The notes under the pieces were generated by a model. It made no database searches. It was not told where the DNA came from and worked only from the letters and a program-made list of their open reading frames with translations. A stretch of 64,000 bases of DNA, from positions 1-64,000 of the forward strand of contig NZ_JAGHFX010000044.1 of the NCBI RefSeq assembly GCF_017888565.1, read 5' to 3'. The stretch comes from Clostridium sp. (GTDB taxonomy: Bacteria; Bacillota; Clostridia; Clostridiales; Clostridiaceae). Positions 44,134-52,776 of this stretch are shown one piece after another (the stretch's first letter is position 1; every line of letters begins with the position of its first letter). The position numbers and the translations under genes were made by a program.

Positions 44134-45534
44134 ATGAAAGAATTTGTTAAAATATCTTTTGAAGAGGAAATTCCTAAATATGTACAAATAGCAAATCATA
44201 TAAAAAAATTAATAGATAATAAAGATATAAGTGATGGGGAAAAATTACCTACTATAAGAGAATTAGCAGATATCTTAGAAGTCAATAAAGTTACTGTGGT
44301 AAATGCATATAAAAAACTAAAATCAGATGGATATGCTTTTCAAAAAGTTGGTTCTGGAACATATGCTAAAAGAAAAGAGCTAACATCATTGTTTAATAGA
44401 GAATATTCTAAGGTATTTAAAAATATGTTACCTGAGGAATTGGAAAAGATTATAGATTTCACAGGAGAAACAAATACAGAAGTTTATTTTCCAATAAATG
44501 AATTTAAATCTGTAATAAATAAGGTTCTAGATAGGGATGGAGCAAATGCTTTAATAATAAAAGAACCCCTTGGATATGAAAAGCTCAGAGAAACCATAAA
44601 TAAATCCTTTTGGAATAATAAATTAGATTTAGATAATATATTAATAGTTTCAGGAGCGCAACAAGGTATTGATATAGCATCAAAGGCTATCGTAAATATA
44701 AATGATAATGTTATAGTAGAAAAGCCAACTTATGGGGGAGCATTATCGGTATTTAAATGGAGAAGAGCTAATATATTTGAAATAGAAATTAAAGAAGATG
44801 GGGTAGATTTAGAAGAATTTGAAGAAGTATTAAAGAAGAATAAAATCAGTTGCTTTTATACTATGAGTTACTTTCAAAATCCTACTGGTATAAGTTATAG
44901 CCGTGAGAAGAAGCTAAGATTATTAGAGCTTTCAAAAAAATATGATTTCTATATTATAGAAGATGATTATTTATCTGAACTTATATATGATAATAATATA
45001 GTTCATGAACCATTAAAGAAACTCGATAAATATGAAAGAGTTATTTATATAAAAAGTTTTTCAAAGATATTTTTACCAGGAATAAGGCTCGGGTATATGA
45101 TAGCACCAGGTTCATTTAATGAAATTATACAAAGTTCTAAGATAAATACTGATATAACTACTTCGAGCCTTATGCAAAGGGCTTTGGAACTTTATATAAG
45201 TGAAGGATTCTGGAAAGAACATATTGCTTATCAATGTAGGGAGTATAAGAAAAAATATAAACTAATAAAAAAATTAATTGAAGAGGAACTTTTGGATAAA
45301 GTAACATATATAGATCCTAAAGGAGGACTTTATTTTTATATAAAAATAAAAGATAAAAGTGTAACATCTAAGGAGCTATTTTATAAGTTGAAAAAAAGAA
45401 ATGCATTTATTACCCCAGGGGTAATATTTTATAGAGATTCAAAGAATGGAGATTACTTTTTTAGGATTGGATTTTCTCAAGTAAGTAAAGAAAAGATAAT
45501 AAAAGGTATAGGTCTAATTAAGGAGGAGCTTTAA
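44134..45534 (+). CDS. MocR/PdxR-type transcription regulator (GntR plus aminotransferase domain)
   Basis: This is a one-component regulator of 466 residues. The N-terminal GntR winged helix (about 8-75) has KLPTIRELADILEVNKVTV and the wing GSGTYAKR. The remainder is a fold-type I aminotransferase-like domain that binds PLP. The PLP lysine is in IKSFSKIFLPGIRLGYM near residue 309, with FQNPTGISYS and EDDYLSEL upstream. Such proteins regulate vitamin B6, GABA or taurine genes. The shared palindrome with pdxY makes a B6 role (PdxR-like) attractive, but this is inferred. It is the second gene of its operon; the next start overlaps its stop. Confidence 0.88.
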   Translation: MKEFVKISFEEEIPKYVQIANHIKKLIDNKDISDGEKLPTIRELADILEVNKVTVVNAYKKLKSDGYAFQKVGSGTYAKRKELTSLFNREYSKVFKNMLPEELEKIIDFTGETNTEVYFPINEFKSVINKVLDRDGANALIIKEPLGYEKLRETINKSFWNNKLDLDNILIVSGAQQGIDIASKAIVNINDNVIVEKPTYGGALSVFKWRRANIFEIEIKEDGVDLEEFEEVLKKNKISCFYTMSYFQNPTGISYSREKKLRLLELSKKYDFYIIEDDYLSELIYDNNIVHEPLKKLDKYERVIYIKSFSKIFLPGIRLGYMIAPGSFNEIIQSSKINTDITTSSLMQRALELYISEGFWKEHIAYQCREYKKKYKLIKKLIEEELLDKVTYIDPKGGLYFYIKIKDKSVTSKELFYKLKKRNAFITPGVIFYRDSKNGDYFFRIGFSQVSKEKIIKGIGLIKEEL

Positions 45535-46181
45535 TGAGTTACATTACTATAAGAGATTTTGGAGAAGATAGTTTTATAGAGAAGAAATCAGAATTTATTG
45601 GTTATGCGAAAAGATGTGAAAGTGAAGAAGAAGCAAAGGCGTTTGTAACAGAAATAAAAAATAAACATAAACAAGCTACTCATAATTGTTTTGCATATGT
45701 TATTGGTAAGAATATGGGTATTCAAAGGTATAGTGATGATGGTGAACCACAAGGAACAGCAGGAATACCAATACTTGAAGTAATGAAAAAAAGTAATGTA
45801 ACAGATTGTGCAATAGTAGTAACAAGATATTATGGTGGAATATTATTAGGTGCAGGAGGGCTTACTAGAGCATACGCAAAGGGGGCATCTATAGCACTAA
45901 AAGCTGGTGGAGTAGTTGAAAAAGTAAATGGAGTAAGATTATTATTTCATATGGATTACGATATGTTAGGTAAAATTCAATATAAATGCAATGAAAATAA
46001 TTGGTATATAGAAGATACGGAGTATACAGATAAAGTTGTTGTGCATATATTAGCAGAAATAGAAAAATCAAATAATATTGAAAAAGAAATAATTGAAATA
46101 TCAAATGGTAAAATAACAGTTAGCAAAGAAGATGAAGGAATATACTTTAAAGAAGAAAATAGACTTTATAAAGTGATTTAG
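45534..46181 (+). CDS. YigZ/IMPACT family protein
   Basis: This protein has 215 residues. The N-terminal UPF0029/IMPACT domain is clear: FIGYAKRCESEEEAKAFVTE, then the signature GEPQGTAGIPIL and ARYYGGILLGAGGLTRAY-type sequence (here TRYYGGILLGAGGLTRAY). The C-terminal DUF1949 domain occupies about 138-205. YigZ proteins are linked to translation control or proline peptidase action, without a settled activity. Its ATG overlaps the stop of the MocR gene by one base, and the GGAGGAG ribosome site is in that gene, so it is translationally coupled to it. Confidence 0.9.
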   Translation: MSYITIRDFGEDSFIEKKSEFIGYAKRCESEEEAKAFVTEIKNKHKQATHNCFAYVIGKNMGIQRYSDDGEPQGTAGIPILEVMKKSNVTDCAIVVTRYYGGILLGAGGLTRAYAKGASIALKAGGVVEKVNGVRLLFHMDYDMLGKIQYKCNENNWYIEDTEYTDKVVVHILAEIEKSNNIEKEIIEISNGKITVSKEDEGIYFKEENRLYKVI

Positions 46182-46216
46182 AACTAATAATATGTGCTTT
46201 CAAAATTGATATGTTA

Positions 46217-46249
46217 CTTGTAAATATTTAATTATTAATATATTACAAG
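46217..46249 (+). terminator. Weak hairpin after yigZ
   Basis: CTTGTAA pairs with TTACAAG over an A-T rich loop, followed by GTTTATC. It is the only terminator candidate for the MocR unit. Confidence 0.35.
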
Positions 46250-46419
46250 GTTTATCGTATAGATTATTAATTTAAGTATATTTAAGAGTATATAATCACC
46301 ATAATAATGTAGTATATTACTAACTTAAGGATATATAAGAAAATTTGTCATAATAATATAATTGTGTTATAATTCCACTATATTTATAAAATTTTTGATT
46401 AATGTTGGGAGGAATAAAA

Positions 46420-47157
46420 ATGTCAGGACATTCAAAATGGCATAATATACAAAATAAAAAAGGAAAAGCGGATGCTAAAAGAGGGAAAATCTTTACAAAG
46501 TTAGGTAAAGAAATTGTTATTGCAGTTAAAAATGGTGGCCCTGTACCCGACACTAATCCAAAATTAAGAGATGTAATAGCAAAAGCAAAGGCAGCAAATA
46601 TGCCTAATGATACCATAACAAGATCAATAAAAAAAGCTTCAGGAGAACTTGCTGGAGTTGATTATGAAAAAATAGTTTATGAAGGTTATGGTCCATCAGG
46701 AGTAGCAGTAATAGTTGAAACTTTAACAGACAACAAAAATAGATCAGCAGGAAATGTAAGAAGTGCTTTCACTAAAGGTGGGGGAAACATGGGGGCAACA
46801 GGTTGTGTAGGTTTCATGTTCCAAGAAAAAGGTGAAATTGTTATTGAAAGAGAAGATAAAGATGAAGATGAAATTATGATGCTTGCTTTAGATGCTGGTG
46901 CAGAGGATTTCTCAGCAGAAGAGGAGGTATTTGTTATAACAACTACCCCAGAAGATTTTGGTACTGTTAGGGAAGCTTTAGAATCAAATGGATTAGAGTT
47001 CTTAGAAGCAGCAGTTAAAATGCTACCAGATACATATACTGAAATAAATGAAGATGATGCTAAGAAGTTCCAAAAAATGTTAGACTTACTTGAAGATGAT
47101 GATGATGTTCAAGAAGTGTACCACAATGCAGAATTCCCTGAAGGATGGGATGAATAA
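46420..47157 (+). CDS. YebC/PmpR family protein
   Basis: YebC-family proteins were long annotated as transcription regulators, and recent work ties them to relief of ribosome stalling at proline stretches. The N-terminus [18 protein letters not shown] and [13 protein letters not shown] is the family hallmark. The three-domain length of 246 residues is standard, with an acidic end ([14 protein letters not shown]). An in-frame ATG at 46402 lies before the GGGAGG site; ATG 46420 is chosen. It is monocistronic with a strong terminator. A ruvC or ruvA neighbour, common elsewhere, is absent. Confidence 0.95.
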   Translation: MSGHSKWHNIQNKKGKADAKRGKIFTKLGKEIVIAVKNGGPVPDTNPKLRDVIAKAKAANMPNDTITRSIKKASGELAGVDYEKIVYEGYGPSGVAVIVETLTDNKNRSAGNVRSAFTKGGGNMGATGCVGFMFQEKGEIVIEREDKDEDEIMMLALDAGAEDFSAEEEVFVITTTPEDFGTVREALESNGLEFLEAAVKMLPDTYTEINEDDAKKFQKMLDLLEDDDDVQEVYHNAEFPEGWDE

Positions 47158-47166
47158 ATTCAATAG

Positions 47167-47206
47167 AAACTCCGTATCAATTTTAAGTTGATACGGAGTT
47201 TTTTTA
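47167..47206 (+). terminator. Strong terminator after yebC
   Basis: AAACTCCGTATCAA pairs with TTGATACGGAGTTT around a seven-base loop, followed by more T. Confidence 0.95.
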
Positions 47207-47328
47207 TTAGAATATTGTATTATTTAACAAAGTAAGAATTTGCAACGTTTTAAGAAGATAAAGTAATTTAGAGAGTGTTATTTTGATCTATTGGAACTTT
47301 TACAAGAATATAACTAAGAATAATAAAA

Positions 47329-47357
47329 TTGACAGTATACAACAGCCTATATATAAT
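47329..47357 (+). promoter_or_regulatory. Perfect consensus sigma-A promoter for ktrBA
   Basis: TTGACA (47329-47334), exactly 17 bases, TATAAT (47352-47357). Both hexamers match the consensus fully. Transcription should start near 47364, giving a leader of about 150 bases. I looked for a c-di-AMP (ydaO) riboswitch there and did not find its conserved core. Confidence 0.9.
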
Positions 47358-47513
47358 TAATCATAAAAATCAGGGTAAATTTTATAAAGGAATAGATATG
47401 CTTATATGAGTAGTAGATGAAAATTACAGATTAAACAGGAAATGATTCTTAATATTTAATTATTAATATAAGGAAATAATAATAAAAAGACATCACAAAG
47501 GAGTGAGCTTTAT

Positions 47514-48806
47514 ATGAAATTAATAAAGAAAGTAAAGCCTGGAAGAATTATAGTTTTAGGATTTTTATCAGTTATTATTATAGGAGCTGTTTTATTAAAA
47601 TTACCAATATCTATAAACGATGGAGTTGAGGTTTCTTTTGTAGATGCTTTATTTACTTCTACAAGTGCAGTTTGTGTGACGGGATTAATAGCTATAGATA
47701 CAGCTGATACATTTACTGTTTTTGGACGAACTGTAGTAGCCTTATTGATTCAAATAGGTGGATTAGGAGTTACATCAGTAGGTGTGGGGTTTATTTTACT
47801 TATGGGGAAAAGAGTAGGAATTAAGGAAAGAACACTTATTAAGGAATCTATGAATTTAGATTCCATGAAGGGCTTAGTAAAATTAGTTAAATCAGTTCTA
47901 TTAATGACATTAACATTTGAGACAATAGGGGTAATATTAAGTTATTTAGTTTTTTCAAAGGACTATAAACCATTAGATGCATTGGGAATAAGTATGTTCC
48001 ATTCTGTTGCAGCCTTTAATAATTCAGGATTTGATATACTTGGAGGGCTTCAAAATCTAATACCATACCAAAATAATGTTTTATTAAATTTGACTACATG
48101 CGGATTAATAATATTTGGAGGATTAGGATTTTTAGTAATTAAAGAAATTTTAATGAAAAAATCTTTTAAAAAGTTTAGCTTACATACAAAGGTAGTAATC
48201 ACAATGACAGCTATATTATTAATAGTTGGAACAATATTATTAAAGTTTACCGAAGATATTTCTTGGCTTGGAGCATTCTTTTTTAGTACTTCTGCAAGAA
48301 CAGCAGGATTTAGTACTTATTCGTTAAGCAATTTCACAAATGCAGGATTATTTGTATTAGTTATTTTAATGTTCATTGGTGCATCTCCAGGATCTACTGG
48401 TGGTGGTATAAAGACTACTACTATATTTACATTATATAAAAGTATGTATAGTACATCTACCAATAAACATTGTATTGCTTTTAAAAGAAAGATACCTACT
48501 AGTGTAGTATTTAAAGCTTTTAATATAACTATATTAGCATTGTTTGTTGTTTGCCTAGGAACTTTTATATTAAGTGTGGTAGAACCTGATTATACCTTTA
48601 TGCAACTATTATTTGAAGTAACTAGTGCTTTTGGAACAGTAGGATTATCAACAGGAATAACATCAAATCTTACTGATTTAAGTAAAATCATAATTTCAAT
48701 AATCATGTTTATAGGAAGAATTGGACCAATGACTATTGCTACAATTTGGTCTTTCAAAGAAGCGGCAAATGCTTATTACTCAGAAGAAACAGTTATAATA
48801 GGATAG
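47514..48806 (+). CDS. ktrB: Potassium uptake protein KtrB (TrkH family)
   Basis: KtrB is the K+-translocating membrane subunit, 430 residues, with four pore-forming repeats. The selectivity glycines of each P-loop can be read: SAVCVTGL, FNNSGFD, SARTAGFS and FGTVGLS. A gating loop region SPGSTGGGIKTTT lies near residue 295. ATG 47514 follows AAAGGAGTGAG. The regulatory partner ktrA begins 12 bases after the stop, so they form one transcript from the consensus promoter upstream. In Bacillus the order is usually ktrA-ktrB; here it is reversed. Confidence 0.94.
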   Translation: MKLIKKVKPGRIIVLGFLSVIIIGAVLLKLPISINDGVEVSFVDALFTSTSAVCVTGLIAIDTADTFTVFGRTVVALLIQIGGLGVTSVGVGFILLMGKRVGIKERTLIKESMNLDSMKGLVKLVKSVLLMTLTFETIGVILSYLVFSKDYKPLDALGISMFHSVAAFNNSGFDILGGLQNLIPYQNNVLLNLTTCGLIIFGGLGFLVIKEILMKKSFKKFSLHTKVVITMTAILLIVGTILLKFTEDISWLGAFFFSTSARTAGFSTYSLSNFTNAGLFVLVILMFIGASPGSTGGGIKTTTIFTLYKSMYSTSTNKHCIAFKRKIPTSVVFKAFNITILALFVVCLGTFILSVVEPDYTFMQLLFEVTSAFGTVGLSTGITSNLTDLSKIIISIIMFIGRIGPMTIATIWSFKEAANAYYSEETVIIG

Positions 48807-48818
48807 GAGAGATAAATA

Positions 48819-49493
48819 ATGTTTAATCATAGACCAGAAATAGAGTTTGGAATAATTGGGATAGGTAGATTTGGTTTTGCCTTAGCAAAAACTTTAATAG
48901 AAGCGGGAAAAGAAGTAATAGTTTTAGATAATAATGAAAATAAGATAAAGCAAATTAGATCTCTTACAGAAAATGCTTTTGTAGTTAATAATTTAGACAA
49001 GGAAACATTAGAAGAAACAGGAATTCAAAATTGTGAAACTGTATTTGTGTGTATAGGTGAAAAGATAGATGTAAGTATTTTAACTACATTAATTGTAATA
49101 AATATGGGAGTTAAGAGAGTTATTTCTAAAGCAATAACATATGAACAAGGGTGTGTATTGAAAAAAATAGGAGCTGAAATTGTATATCCTGAAAATGATA
49201 TGGCAATTAGAATTGCAAATAGATTATTAAATGAAGAGGCATTAGAATTTATTGAATTAAATAATGACATTCATATAGAAGAATTAAGAGTTACTTCAAA
49301 GATAGATGGAAAATCAATATTAAAATCTAAAATAAGAAATGATTTTAATTTAAATATTATAGCTTTGGAAAGAGATGAAGAAACTATAATAGAAGTTGAT
49401 CCAAATTATATTTTAAGAGAAAATGACTTAATTGTAGTTATAGGTAAAAAAAGTAATATAAGAAGATTAGAAGAGTATTTAAATAATAAATAA
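48819..49493 (+). CDS. ktrA: Potassium uptake regulator KtrA (RCK/TrkA)
   Basis: KtrA is a cytosolic octameric ring protein that opens KtrB in response to ATP/ADP and c-di-AMP. The RCK_N Rossmann motif GIIGIGRFGFALAKTL is at residues 11-26, with the acidic ribose-binding end VLDNNENK. The C-terminal RCK_C half (about 140-224) ends in RENDLIVVIGKKSNIRRLEE. The length of 224 residues is typical. AGGAGAG precedes ATG. It is the second gene of the ktrBA unit and is followed by a terminator-like hairpin at 49508. Confidence 0.94.
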   Translation: MFNHRPEIEFGIIGIGRFGFALAKTLIEAGKEVIVLDNNENKIKQIRSLTENAFVVNNLDKETLEETGIQNCETVFVCIGEKIDVSILTTLIVINMGVKRVISKAITYEQGCVLKKIGAEIVYPENDMAIRIANRLLNEEALEFIELNNDIHIEELRVTSKIDGKSILKSKIRNDFNLNIIALERDEETIIEVDPNYILRENDLIVVIGKKSNIRRLEEYLNNK

Positions 49494-49507
49494 AAATATC
49501 AAATTAT

Positions 49508-49540
49508 AAATAAGGGTCTTTTATAGGCCTTTTATTTTTT
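49508..49540 (+). terminator. Terminator after ktrA
   Basis: AAATAAGGGTC can pair with GGCCTTTTATTT with a bulge and G-U pairs, followed by T6. Confidence 0.65.
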
Positions 49541-50008
49541 TATAACATCTTTATTATTAAAGTATATATATAAGTTTGCGTTGACTTGAAAACAAACGAG
49601 GGAAAAAGCTAACTTATATAGGTATATTTTTTATTGAATATAAAAAATAAAAATAATTTAAAATAAAAAAAGAGTGATTTGCCATAATCACTCTCCACAA
49701 TAAACTTGTGTAATATCTATTTCACTCCACTTGGAAGTTACTTAAGACTAGATTTATAATATCAGTATCTTATTAATATTACAAGTTGTAATTTATGTTT
49801 TACTTTGAAATATATGGAGAATGAGGCTATAAATCTTATTTTAAGTTAGTATTAAAAATACCTTTATGATTAATACTAACTCTAGGAATTATAACCTGTA
49901 AGAGTAAGTATAAATATTAATTTTAGAAATTATAAAAATATAGATGAATAAAAATAAATTCAGTTATAACAAGCTATAGTAATAATTTAAGAAAAGGTGG
50001 AGGATAAT
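49541..50008. other. Intergenic region with an orphan minus-strand terminator
   Basis: No intact gene is seen. Just upstream, in minus-strand sense, of the hairpin at 49671 a short frame ends in KWSEIDITQVYCGE and a stop (about 49695-49745). It looks like the C-terminus of a lost gene because it is protein-like and placed correctly before a terminator. The rest is AT-rich and contains the promoter of the sugar-binding protein gene. Confidence 0.4.
49664..49694 (-). terminator. Orphan terminator on the minus strand
   Basis: AGAGTGATT (49671-49679) pairs with AATCACTCT (49686-49694). Read on the minus strand, the hairpin is followed by seven T. No intact minus-strand gene precedes it. Confidence 0.75.
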
Positions 50009-51043
50009 GTGAAAAAAGTAAGTTTATTTAGTATGATAATAATTATAATACTGAATACATTAAGTTTAGATATAAGTGCTAATACGATGAAAATTAAGCC
50101 TATAAGAGCAGGAGTACTACTATATAATGAAGATGATTATTATATTTCTGAAGTGAGAGATTACTTGTTAAAAATAGAAAATGAAAATAAAGAAAGAATA
50201 GATTTTATATTTTATGATGCCGATAGAAATCAAGAATTGCAAAATAAGCAAATAGATGAACTCATAAATATGAAAGTAGATTTAATATTATTAAATATTG
50301 TAGATATAAATCAATCAGATTCAATAATAAACAAAATTAAAGCACATAATATTCCTGTAATATTTTTTAATAGAGAACCTTCATCATTAAATGGAATTAA
50401 GTCTTACGGGAAGTCTTTATATATAGGAACAGAAGCTTGTGAATCTGGTAATATTCAAGGTGAAATGATAATAAATGAGCTGAAAAGTGGAAATATAAAG
50501 GATAGGAATGGAAATGGTACATTAGATTATGTATTATTACAAGGCGATAGAAACAATATAGAAGCACAGTTAAGAAGTGAATGTGTCATAAAATCAATAA
50601 ATAAAAATGAAATTAGGACTAATGAAATAGCATCTGAATATTGTAATCGGGAGCAAGAATGTGCTAAAAATAAAATTGAGTCTTTATTTTCAAATTATGG
50701 AGATAATATTGAAGTAATAATTTCAAATAACGATGAAATGGCAATAGGAGCTATATTGGCACTTCAAGAAAGAGGATATAACATAGGAGATCCAAATAAG
50801 TTTATATCTGTAGTAGGAGTTGATGGAACAACTGAAGCAAGAAAAATGATAGAAAATGGATTTATGACAGGAACAGTTATACAGGATGCAGAAGGGATGG
50901 CAAAAGCAATTTATAGAATAGGCTTAAATTTAGCTGAAGGAAAGGATCCATTGCAAGATACAGAGTATAAATTTGATGTAACGGGTGTAGGAGTTAGAAT
51001 TCCGTATAATGGTTACATAGTGAGAAACTCACCAAATTCATAA
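50009..51043 (+). CDS. MglB-like galactose/sugar-binding protein, copy 1
   Basis: This is a periplasmic-binding-protein fold I protein close to the galactose/glucose-binding MglB group. The N-terminal signal (FSMIIIIILNTLSLDISAN) has no lipobox cysteine, which is unusual for a Gram-positive binding protein. Sugar-contacting residues are in VIFFNREP, VIISNNDEMAIGA and VVGVDGT. The calcium loop of MglB is preserved as DRNGNGTLD near residue 168. No ATPase or permease gene is near, so it may be a soluble sensor or use a distant transporter. Start: GTG 50009 is five bases after AGGTGGAGG; a reading from 49997 overlaps that site. A close paralogue lies 0.4 kb downstream. Confidence 0.88.
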   Translation: MKKVSLFSMIIIIILNTLSLDISANTMKIKPIRAGVLLYNEDDYYISEVRDYLLKIENENKERIDFIFYDADRNQELQNKQIDELINMKVDLILLNIVDINQSDSIINKIKAHNIPVIFFNREPSSLNGIKSYGKSLYIGTEACESGNIQGEMIINELKSGNIKDRNGNGTLDYVLLQGDRNNIEAQLRSECVIKSINKNEIRTNEIASEYCNREQECAKNKIESLFSNYGDNIEVIISNNDEMAIGAILALQERGYNIGDPNKFISVVGVDGTTEARKMIENGFMTGTVIQDAEGMAKAIYRIGLNLAEGKDPLQDTEYKFDVTGVGVRIPYNGYIVRNSPNS

Positions 51044-51460
51044 AATTAGTTTTTTTATACTGTTGTATTAATTACAAATAGATTGTTAAGTAAAGAGCTA
51101 TTAGATTTATATTTTTATAGAGAGATGAGAAAATTATAGCAGAAATATATCAAATTACATTTTAAGAGATAATTATTATAGTATTATTGTAGTCAAAAAA
51201 TATATAAGCAAGATAGAAGAATAGTGAGTGTAAAGTAAAAGGTCTATAAATGACCTTTTATTTTATTATTATTTAGTTTTTATTAAAATATAGAAATAAA
51301 GGGATTTAGTTTTATTGTAAGTATTTTTAAGCTTGTATAAAAATATTTTTTATGTTCAATACTAATTCAAGAGTCAAAATCTATAAAATTAATATTCAAA
51401 ATATTATAGTTAATATACTTAGCTAACTGTATTAATAGGTAAAGGATAGTGAAGAAGAAT
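51044..51460. other. Intergenic region between the two sugar-binding paralogues
   Basis: It holds the terminator at 51237 and AT-rich sequence that should include the promoter of the second copy. No coding sequence is supported. A small minus-strand frame here lacks a ribosome site. Confidence 0.5.
51237..51266 (+). terminator. Terminator between sugar-binding paralogues
   Basis: AAAAGGTC (51237-51244) pairs with GACCTTTT (51252-51259), followed by ATTTTATT. It lies about 190 bases after the stop of copy 1, leaving an unusually long 3' untranslated region. Confidence 0.85.
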
Positions 51461-52495
51461 ATGAAGAAATTTAGTTTATTTAGTATTATAGTAATTATAA
51501 TTATAAACATGGTTAGTTTAGATATAAGTGCTAATACAATGAACACAACACCATTAAGAGTAGGAGTACTTTTATACAATGAAGATATTTATTATATTTC
51601 TGAAATAAAAAAACAATTAGAAAAACTTGAAAGTGAAAATAAAGATGAAATAGATTTTATATTCTATAATGCTGAAGGAAATCAAGAATTACAAAATAAG
51701 CAAATTGATGAACTTATAAAAATGAAAGTAGATGCAATACTATTAAATATTGTAGATGTACATGAATCAGATTCTGTAATAAATAAAATCAAGGAAAATA
51801 ATATTCCTGTAATATTTTTTAATAGAGAGCCATTATCATTGAATGGAATTAAATCTTATAATAAATCTTTGTATGTAGGAACACAAGCTTGTGATGCAGG
51901 TAAGATTAAAAGTGAAATGATAATTAATGAGATAAAGAGTGAAAATATAAAGGATAAGAATGGAAATGGTAGTTTAGATTATATATTATTAGAAGGAGAA
52001 AAAGATAATGTAGAAGCTCAATTAAGGAGCGAATGTGTTATAAGATCTTTAAATGAAAACGGAATTAAAACTAATGAAATAGCTTCTGAAGTGTGTAACT
52101 GGGAAAAAGAATGTGCTAAAGAAAAGATTGAGTATTTATTTGATAAATATAATGATAATATTGAAGTAATAATTTCAAATAATGATGATATGGCAATAGG
52201 TGCTGTTTTGGCACTTCAAGAAAAGGGATATAATTTAGGAGATCCAAATAAATTTATATCAGTAGTAGGTATAGGAGGAACAGAGGAAGTTAGGGAAATG
52301 ATAAAAAAAGGATTTATGACGGGCACAGTTTTGCAAGATGCTGAAGAAAAGGCAAAAGTTCTATATAGAATAGTACTAAATTTAGCACAAGGTAAGAAAG
52401 CATTACAAGATACAGATTATGAATTTGATGTAACAGGGGTAGGGGTAAGGATACCATATAATGGTTACATAATAAGAAATTCACCAAATTTATAA
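51461..52495 (+). CDS. MglB-like galactose/sugar-binding protein, copy 2
   Basis: This paralogue aligns end to end with copy 1 without gaps and is identical over most positions, including the calcium loop (DKNGNGSLD), VIFFNREP and the C-terminal VTGVGVRIPYNGYI. Differences concentrate in the first helix pair (EIKKQLEKLESENKDE) and in the hinge after the last strand, where copy 1 has GVDGT and copy 2 has GIGGT. The Asp to Gly change in this sugar-binding loop may alter ligand preference. It also lacks a lipobox. ATG 51461 aligns with the start of copy 1; GTG 51449 is a possible alternative because AAAGGA lies close to it. It precedes the SCIFF gene, but the SCIFF unit has its own promoter. Confidence 0.86.
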   Translation: MKKFSLFSIIVIIIINMVSLDISANTMNTTPLRVGVLLYNEDIYYISEIKKQLEKLESENKDEIDFIFYNAEGNQELQNKQIDELIKMKVDAILLNIVDVHESDSVINKIKENNIPVIFFNREPLSLNGIKSYNKSLYVGTQACDAGKIKSEMIINEIKSENIKDKNGNGSLDYILLEGEKDNVEAQLRSECVIRSLNENGIKTNEIASEVCNWEKECAKEKIEYLFDKYNDNIEVIISNNDDMAIGAVLALQEKGYNLGDPNKFISVVGIGGTEEVREMIKKGFMTGTVLQDAEEKAKVLYRIVLNLAQGKKALQDTDYEFDVTGVGVRIPYNGYIIRNSPNL

Positions 52496-52523
52496 AATTA
52501 ATCTTTAATAATGAATTTTTTTG

Positions 52524-52532
52524 TGTTATAAT
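52524..52532 (+). promoter_or_regulatory. Extended -10 promoter of the SCIFF unit
   Basis: TGTTATAAT at 52524-52532 is a perfect extended -10 (TGnTATAAT). No good -35 is seen at 17 bases (TTTAAT). Transcription should start near 52539, 29 bases before the SCIFF ATG. Confidence 0.65.
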
Positions 52533-52567
52533 CGTGGGGTATTTTGGAAGAATGGGGGAGTATAATC

Positions 52568-52705
52568 ATGAAACATATCAAGACAATCAATAAGACTAAT
52601 ATCAAAAACAGCTTAGTAAAACCAGGCTGTAAAGAATGTGCTAACTCATGTCAATCAGCTTGCAAAACTTCATGTACAGTTGCAAACTTAGAGTGTGAAA
52701 ACTAA
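52568..52705 (+). CDS. scfA: SCIFF ribosomal peptide precursor (six cysteines in forty-five residues)
   Basis: This is the precursor of the clostridial SCIFF ranthipeptide. The product has exactly 45 residues and six cysteines: C21, C24, C28, C32, C36 and C43. The leader MKHIKTINKTNIKNSLVKPG and the core with SCQSACKTSCT match the family closely. The related CteA peptide of C. thermocellum receives a radical SAM-made thioether between Cys32 and Thr37, and both residues are present here (C32, T37). The core is probably modified in the cytoplasm by the maturase encoded next. ATG 52568 follows GGGGGAG. It is too short for ordinary length cut-offs. A hairpin after the stop should make the peptide transcript more abundant than the maturase. 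Confidence 0.95.
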   Translation: MKHIKTINKTNIKNSLVKPGCKECANSCQSACKTSCTVANLECEN

Positions 52706-52713
52706 TTAATAAG

Positions 52714-52746
52714 AAGCGGCAACAATTAGTTGCTGCTTACTTTTTA
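52714..52746 (+). terminator. Intercistronic terminator/attenuator between SCIFF and its maturase
   Basis: AAGCGGCAAC (52714-52723) pairs with GTTGCTGCTT (52729-52738) with one G-U pair, loop AATTA, then ACTTTTT. It is only eight bases after the peptide stop. Partial readthrough would set a high precursor-to-enzyme ratio. Confidence 0.85.
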
Positions 52747-52776
52747 GTTTAAGCAAAGCTTTTGGAGGGATGGAAA

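Noticed and set aside
47360-47513. Possible c-di-AMP (ydaO) riboswitch in the ktrBA leader
   Set aside because: The leader has the right length, but the conserved ydaO core sequences and pseudoknot arms are absent by eye.
51367-51579. 70-codon minus-strand frame upstream of the second sugar-binding gene
   Set aside because: It overlaps the start of the well-supported paralogue on the other strand and lacks a ribosome site.
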